64,000 bases of DNA from Rhizobiaceae bacterium. GTDB taxonomy: Bacteria > Pseudomonadota > Alphaproteobacteria > Rhizobiales > Rhizobiaceae. The notes beneath the pieces are model-generated. The model had not been told where the DNA came from. It worked only from the letters and a program-made list of their open reading frames with translations, and ran no database searches. Location: the NCBI GenBank assembly GCA_017643495.1, contig JAEPNK010000001.1:601623-665622 (forward strand), written 5' to 3'. Numbering within the stretch: position 1 is the stretch's first letter; each line of letters opens with the position of its first letter. The translations under genes and the position numbers were made by a program. This document shows positions 59,559 through 64,000 of this stretch, piece by piece.

Positions 59559-60497
59559 TCAGAGCCGTTTTTCGATTGCATCCCAGACAAGGGCGGCAAT
59601 ATCAGTTCCGGAAAACTTCTTCACTTCACGAATACCCGTTGGTGAAGTCACATTGATTTCGGTCATGTAGTCGCCGATCACATCAATGCCGACGAAAATG
59701 AAGTCGCGTTCCTGCAAAACCGGCTTGATCCGTTCGCAAATTTCACGCTCGCGCTCCGTCAGTTCGGTATGTTCGGCCCGTCCGCCTACATGCATGTTTG
59801 ATCGGGCATCGGTCTCTGCCGGAACCCGGTTGATTGCACCTACCGGCTCACCATCAACCAATATGATGCGCTTGTCACCCTTGCGAACATCAGGAAGGTA
59901 GGCTTGTGCGATCAGGGGTTCGCGAAAATTCTGATCAAACATTTCAAGCAGGGAAGTGAAGTTCATGTCCGCCCTCGGCAACATGAAAACGCCTGCACCT
60001 CCGTTTCCGTAAAGGGGTTTGAGAATGATGTCGCCCACTTCTTTCCGGAATTCGGCAATGGCTTCATAATCCCGCGTTATCAGGGTTTCCGGCATCAAGT
60101 CGGCAAATTCCATGACAAGGATTTTTTCAGGTGCATTGCGCACAGAAGCCGGATTGTTGACGACCAGCGTTTCTGGATGGATGGTTTCAAGCAGGTGTGT
60201 GGTCGTGATGTATGACATGTCGAATGGCGGATCCTGCCTGAGCAAAATCACATCCAGTTCGGAAAGGTCGGTCTGCACTTTGGGGCCGAGAGTGTAATGG
60301 TCTCCTTCGGTGTCCTGAAGGGTCATTTCCTCAATCGCGGCCGAAACTTTTCCGCTACGCAATTGCAGGCGGTTGGGTTCGAAGTGGTAAAGCGTGTGCC
60401 CCCGTTTCTGGGCTTCCAGGCCCAGAGCAAAGGTTGAATCCCCCTTGATGTGAATACCGGACACATGGTCCATCTGGATACCGGTCTTTAGGCCCAT
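59559..60497 (-). CDS. gshB: Glutathione synthetase
   Basis: A 312-residue ATP-grasp enzyme that joins gamma-glutamylcysteine and glycine. Motifs: [23 protein letters not shown] (as [12 protein letters not shown]), [60 protein letters not shown]. Normal length. Confidence 0.97.
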   Translation of the reverse strand: MGLKTGIQMDHVSGIHIKGDSTFALGLEAQKRGHTLYHFEPNRLQLRSGKVSAAIEEMTLQDTEGDHYTLGPKVQTDLSELDVILLRQDPPFDMSYITTTHLLETIHPETLVVNNPASVRNAPEKILVMEFADLMPETLITRDYEAIAEFRKEVGDIILKPLYGNGGAGVFMLPRADMNFTSLLEMFDQNFREPLIAQAYLPDVRKGDKRIILVDGEPVGAINRVPAETDARSNMHVGGRAEHTELTEREREICERIKPVLQERDFIFVGIDVIGDYMTEINVTSPTGIREVKKFSGTDIAALVWDAIEKRL

Positions 60498-60575
60498 CCG
60501 TTTTGCTCCTGATTACGTTCGTTGAAGGGATGTATGCCTGTTCGTCTCTGGTTGCAATGCAAGCTGCATCACGGA

Positions 60576-60944
60576 TCAGAACATGTTCTTGAAATGTCTG
60601 GGCCAGCGCCACGGGACAACTGCGACAATGTCAAAACGGACGGAATGGCGCTCACCGTGTTTTTGTCGTGCAAGCCAGTGGTCTGCTGCACTGTGAACAC
60701 GCCTCTGATTTGTTGGTGTTACAGCTTCCACACAATTGCGGAAGGTGGATCGGGCTTTCACCTCGATCACGACAACGAGCCCGCCACGTTTTGCAATAAT
60801 GTCAATTTCGCCGCCGCTGGTTTTGTAACGCAGCGCAAGAATTCGGTGTCCGGTGAGTAGTAGCGCAACTACGGCCCTGATTTCTGCCCAGTGTCCCCTG
60901 CGATTGGCCTTGCGTCTTCTTGCAGTATGGTCGGGAGCAGGCAT
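60576..60944 (-). CDS. yraN: YraN/UPF0102 family protein
   Basis: A 122-residue protein with the endonuclease-like GGEIDIIAKRGGLVVVIEVKAR segment, the EVK motif of the UPF0102 family. Function unconfirmed. Begins one base after rsmI ends; upstream of gshB. Typical conserved order rsmI–yraN–gshB in Alphaproteobacteria. Confidence 0.9.
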   Translation of the reverse strand: MPAPDHTARRRKANRRGHWAEIRAVVALLLTGHRILALRYKTSGGEIDIIAKRGGLVVVIEVKARSTFRNCVEAVTPTNQRRVHSAADHWLARQKHGERHSVRFDIVAVVPWRWPRHFKNMF

Positions 60945-60945
60945 C

Positions 60946-61815
60946 TCAACCCTTTGAAGTAATGGCCAGTGCGCGTTGATAGAGAGCCCGTTTCGACTGG
61001 CCGGTCAGGATGGATGCTTCACTGGCCGCCTTGCTGACGCTCATGGTTTCAAGCAGCTCGTGAAGCAATGCGTCCGGGTCATCCATTGTTTCTTCTGCCG
61101 GAGGTCCGACCAATATGACAATTTCCCCTTTGGTTCGTTGTCCTTCATATTGTGCAAGAAGATCCCCCAGCGGCTTGCGTACAATCTCCTCATGCAGCTT
61201 TGTCAATTCGCGTGCAACTGCAGCGTCGCGATTGCTGCCATAAACAGCCGCCATGTCCGCCAGCGTCTTGGCAAGCCGGTTCGGACTTTCAAAATAAACC
61301 AGCGTGGCTGGAGTGCTGGCGAATGTCTCAAGCCTTTTCAGCCGGGCTCCCTGTTTGCTGGGGAGAAATCCGGCGAAGATGAAGGTGTCAGAAGGAAGGC
61401 CACTGCCTACCAGCGCGGTTACCGGCGCGGTGGCACCCGGCAAGGTATGCACGGCAATGTCCCGTTCGAGAGCCTGCTCAACCAGCCTGTGCCCGGGATC
61501 TGAAACCAGGGGCATGCCGGCATCGGAAACAACCGCAATGGTTTCGCCTGCTTCCATCCGTGCCAGCAGCTTTGGTCCGGTGCTGCTGGCATTGTGCTCG
61601 TGATAGGGAATCGTTTTTGTGGAAATGTTGAAGTGGCGCAACAGTTTTGCGGTTACCCGTGTGTCCTCGCAAGCTATCAGATCGCATGAGGAAAGTATTT
61701 CCAGTGCACGGATCGTGATGTCCCCCAGGTTGCCGATAGGCGTTGCTACAACGTAAAGACCGGGATCTGGCGGGTTGCTGTCAAAGCGCTGATTCCTGAT
61801 CTGGAAACCGGGCAA
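60946..61815 (-). CDS. rsmI: 16S rRNA (cytidine-2'-O)-methyltransferase RsmI
   Basis: A 289-residue SAM-dependent methylase of 16S C1402. Motifs: VVATPIGNLGDITIRALEIL, ACEDTRVTAKLL, VSDAGMPLVSDPGHRLV and LPGATAPVTAL. C-terminal KRALYQRALAI. First gene of the rsmI–yraN–gshB run. Confidence 0.96.
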   Translation of the reverse strand: MPGFQIRNQRFDSNPPDPGLYVVATPIGNLGDITIRALEILSSCDLIACEDTRVTAKLLRHFNISTKTIPYHEHNASSTGPKLLARMEAGETIAVVSDAGMPLVSDPGHRLVEQALERDIAVHTLPGATAPVTALVGSGLPSDTFIFAGFLPSKQGARLKRLETFASTPATLVYFESPNRLAKTLADMAAVYGSNRDAAVARELTKLHEEIVRKPLGDLLAQYEGQRTKGEIVILVGPPAEETMDDPDALLHELLETMSVSKAASEASILTGQSKRALYQRALAITSKG

Positions 61816-62034
61816 AACATCACTCCAGTTGGGGAAACGGCAGGTTTCGGCAAAGATAGTTGGCCGTTGTCCCTGCCTTTGATTGCGTCATTTTGTCGAC
61901 TGCTGTAAGATGAACCAATTGTTGCAGACGGGCAACTTCTTTTAACGGCGGCAAAAGAAAGCATAGCAAGGGACAGGCATCTGAAATACGTATGCTGTGG
62001 TGTGCGGCAAGCATGTGTCCAGGGGTTATCAATC

Positions 62035-63273
62035 ATGTTCAAAATTTCTGTTGGTCCGGCAGCCCGGACAGGGGCACGCATGTCCCTGCGTGCGGCGTCC
62101 GGCCTTGTGGCAACTGCGTTTCTGTCAATTCTGGCGGCATGTTCTCCGATAACAAATGACGGCCCGGGTTCCCTTGATCCTGTAGGGAACCAGGGATCAC
62201 AGCAACGGGCACTCTCCCCCAACCCGAACGGAGAGATCCTGGGCAACGGCAATGTCAGGATTTCCTTGCTGGTGCCGCTGACCATACCCGGTGGCGCTGC
62301 CAATGTTGCCAAGGAACTGCGCAACGGCGCAGCAATGGCAATCGAGGATTTTGGTCAGCAGCAGGTTCAGCTTGTTGTCAAGGATACCAAGGGGCGGGCT
62401 GCCGAGGCGCAAGCAGCTGCAAGCGAAGCTGCCCGTGAGGGAACATCGCTGATCCTTGGGCCGTTGTTTGCCGCAAATGTCAGCGCTGCATCCGGTGTGA
62501 CCCAGCCGGCCGGCATTCCGATTCTTGCATTTTCAACCGACACTTCCGTAGCCAGGCGTGGCGTTTATCTGTTTTCCTACACGCCCCAGTCGGATACCCA
62601 GCGCATAATCAGTTATGCCGCATCGCAGGGCAGACGGTCCGTCTATGCATTTCTGCCTCAAAATGCTGAGGGAAGTTTGCGTGAGCAGGTCTTGCGTGAG
62701 GAAGCTGGCCGTAACGGAATGCAGGTCAACGTTGTGAAATATGCCGTAAGCAGGGAAGGTGTCAGCCAGGCAGTTCAGGGTTCGATTGCCGGTGTTCAGG
62801 CTAGTGATACAATTTACATACCGGATGGCGGAGCAATTCCCGCTGCGATTTTGACCGAGCTTCAGCAATCCGGCGTTACGCTGGCGGGCAAGCAGGTTCT
62901 TGGTTCAGGTAAATGGGAATCCGTTCGCAAAGGCGATGCCGTTCTGCAGAATGCGCTGTATCCGGGGCGGGATGTGCGTCGTTTCAACCAGTTTGCGAAC
63001 CGCTACCAGGGTAAATATGGCGGTGCGGCAGGCGTAAATGCTGCCCTTGCATATGATGCAGTCACTTTTGCCGTGGAACTGGTACGTCTTCACGGCAACA
63101 ATGCGTTTACATCACGCAACATTGAAAGCTCACGAGGATTTCAGGGAACGAATGGGCTGTTTCGTGTTCAGTCCAGTGGCATAACCCAACGTGGTTTGGC
63201 CATCTATCGCGTTCAGGGAGGGCAGGGTGTTCTTGCCGAGCCCGCGATTTCAAGCTTTGGGCGAAATAGCTGA
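62035..63273 (+). CDS. Penicillin-binding protein activator-like lipoprotein (periplasmic-binding fold)
   Basis: A 412-residue lipoprotein: signal peptide with lipobox LAAC near residue 38 from the start at 62035 (a second ATG at 62080 gives a shorter signal), then a type I periplasmic-binding fold with RISLLVPLTIPGG, LILGPLFAANVSAASGV and FLPQNAEGSLREQVL. Resembles LpoA-like PBP activators of Rhizobiales, always near rsmI. Divergent from rsmI. Confidence 0.85.
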   Translation: MFKISVGPAARTGARMSLRAASGLVATAFLSILAACSPITNDGPGSLDPVGNQGSQQRALSPNPNGEILGNGNVRISLLVPLTIPGGAANVAKELRNGAAMAIEDFGQQQVQLVVKDTKGRAAEAQAAASEAAREGTSLILGPLFAANVSAASGVTQPAGIPILAFSTDTSVARRGVYLFSYTPQSDTQRIISYAASQGRRSVYAFLPQNAEGSLREQVLREEAGRNGMQVNVVKYAVSREGVSQAVQGSIAGVQASDTIYIPDGGAIPAAILTELQQSGVTLAGKQVLGSGKWESVRKGDAVLQNALYPGRDVRRFNQFANRYQGKYGGAAGVNAALAYDAVTFAVELVRLHGNNAFTSRNIESSRGFQGTNGLFRVQSSGITQRGLAIYRVQGGQGVLAEPAISSFGRNS

Positions 63274-63286
63274 TTTCTGGCCTGTG

Positions 63287-64000
63287 CTACTGGCCAGGAG
63301 AAAGTTTTTCCAACGGACTGGCAAGATCGGCGACAACGGCATCCAGTAGCAGGAAGCCTTTCGGGGTTGCCCGTATGTGGCCGTTTTTCAGTGTCTCCAG
63401 CAGTTCGATGGATTGCAGGAAGGCAACCTTGTCTTCCGTGATGGGAAACTCGGAAAGATCGTTGTAGCCGCCCGGCGCAAACCCTTCAGCGAGCCGTAGT
63501 CCCATCAATAGCCGCTCGTCAGCCTGTTCCTGCCGGGAGAGTACAAACTGTTCGTCAATGCCATGGCCTTCAACCATGGCCTTCTGCCACCAGTCTTCCG
63601 GGTTGCGCAGTGTTGCTGTTGCCAGCCTGCCCTCATTGGTCGACAGGCGCCCGTGGGCACCCGGCCCCACACCGGCATAATCCTGGCCTCGCCAGTAGAC
63701 GAGATTGTGCCGACATTCGGAACCGGCAGCAGCATGGTTCGAAATTTCATAAGCTGCAAGCCCGGCTTCCCGGGTCATGGCCTGGGTGGTTTCGTAGAGT
63801 TCGGCGGCCAACTCTTCGTCAGGTATCACAAGCTTGCCACGAGTGTGCAATTGGTAAAAAGGCGTTTGCGGCTCAATCGTCAATTGATAAAGCGACAAAT
63901 GGTCGGCAGCCAGATCAAGAACCTGCCGGAGTTCCTGTTCCCAATGCGATACATGCTGCCCGGGTCGTGCATATATCATGTCGAAGGAAATTCGGTTGAA
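63287..64000 (-). CDS. hemW: HemW-like radical SAM protein, C-terminal part (cut by window edge)
   Basis: The frame is open to base 64000 and shows the last 237 residues. FNRISFDMIYARPGQ, LSLYQLTIEPQTPFYQLHTRG and YEISNHAAAGSECRHNLVYWRGQDYAGVGPGAHGRL (in parts) match HemW, formerly HemN-like, a heme chaperone. The N-terminal Fe-S CxxxCxxC lies beyond the window. Confidence 0.92.
   Translation of the reverse strand, partial: FNRISFDMIYARPGQHVSHWEQELRQVLDLAADHLSLYQLTIEPQTPFYQLHTRGKLVIPDEELAAELYETTQAMTREAGLAAYEISNHAAAGSECRHNLVYWRGQDYAGVGPGAHGRLSTNEGRLATATLRNPEDWWQKAMVEGHGIDEQFVLSRQEQADERLLMGLRLAEGFAPGGYNDLSEFPITEDKVAFLQSIELLETLKNGHIRATPKGFLLLDAVVADLASPLEKLSPGQ

Overview
The window reads as a chromosomal segment of an alphaproteobacterium of the order Hyphomicrobiales (Rhizobiales), probably marine. 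The evidence is the gene order ahcY–ptsH–EIIA(Man)–hprK–chvG–chvI–pckA, the lineage-typical small families (BA14K, DUF992, extensin-like, CreA, DUF3008), the PhyR–NepR–EcfG general stress response, and a gene with every diagnostic residue of the DMSP lyase DddP. I see no tRNA, rRNA, CRISPR array, insertion sequence or prophage. It looks like stable chromosome, with stress and accessory functions grouped in one part.

Layout. 1–8.4 kb: start of ahcY (cut by the window edge) behind a perfect 26-bp palindrome; the PTS-like phosphorelay (HPr, EIIA-Man, short HPr kinase) joined to the ChvG/ChvI envelope two-component system; divergent pckA; then a K+ uptake pair (KtrB/TrkH type plus its RCK subunit). 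8.5–12.3 kb: a 7TM-DISM histidine kinase divergent from and overlapping a NarL-type regulator, followed by two secreted proteins that share a mature N-terminal motif. 12.3–15 kb: HxlR regulator and a tightly overlapping GST–NTF2-like–tautomerase–NMO operon. 15–26.7 kb: PBP1A, acyltransferase, SDR, FAH-family hydratase, Fe-S bacterial photolyase, NDUFA9-like protein, TSUP exporter, dddP, OmpA-family lipoprotein, DoxX-like protein. 26.7–33.3 kb: DUF3008, lipoprotein hydrolase, PNPOx-fold protein, CreA, and an unusual three-gene operon (ABC transmembrane domain without ATPase, CPA1 antiporter, extensin-like protein).

33.3–46 kb is a general stress response region. It holds ecfG (sigma factor), nepR (anti-sigma, TTG start, 53 codons) and divergent phyR. 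Around them are at least nine promoter-like sites with GGAAC, 16 nt, and a C/A-G/A-TT box, placed upstream of DUF992, PRC-barrel, DUF883, a single-domain receiver, a small membrane protein–Dps operon, a Crp–lipid kinase–DUF2254 operon, DUF1328, CsbD and an AI-2E-family membrane protein. A solo LuxR, a PAS protein and a PilZ-like protein follow. The promoter map suggests that EcfG drives most of this island, including its own operon.

46–64 kb is mostly housekeeping: succinate-semialdehyde dehydrogenase, MscS channel, ZntB/CorA, GH25 lysozyme lipoprotein, lepA, a degenerate GGDEF–EAL protein, gyrB, a cytochrome P450, ppa, gshB, yraN, rsmI, a PBP-activator-like lipoprotein, and hemW cut by the right edge.

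All family assignments come from reading translated sequence and motifs by eye. No database search was run.
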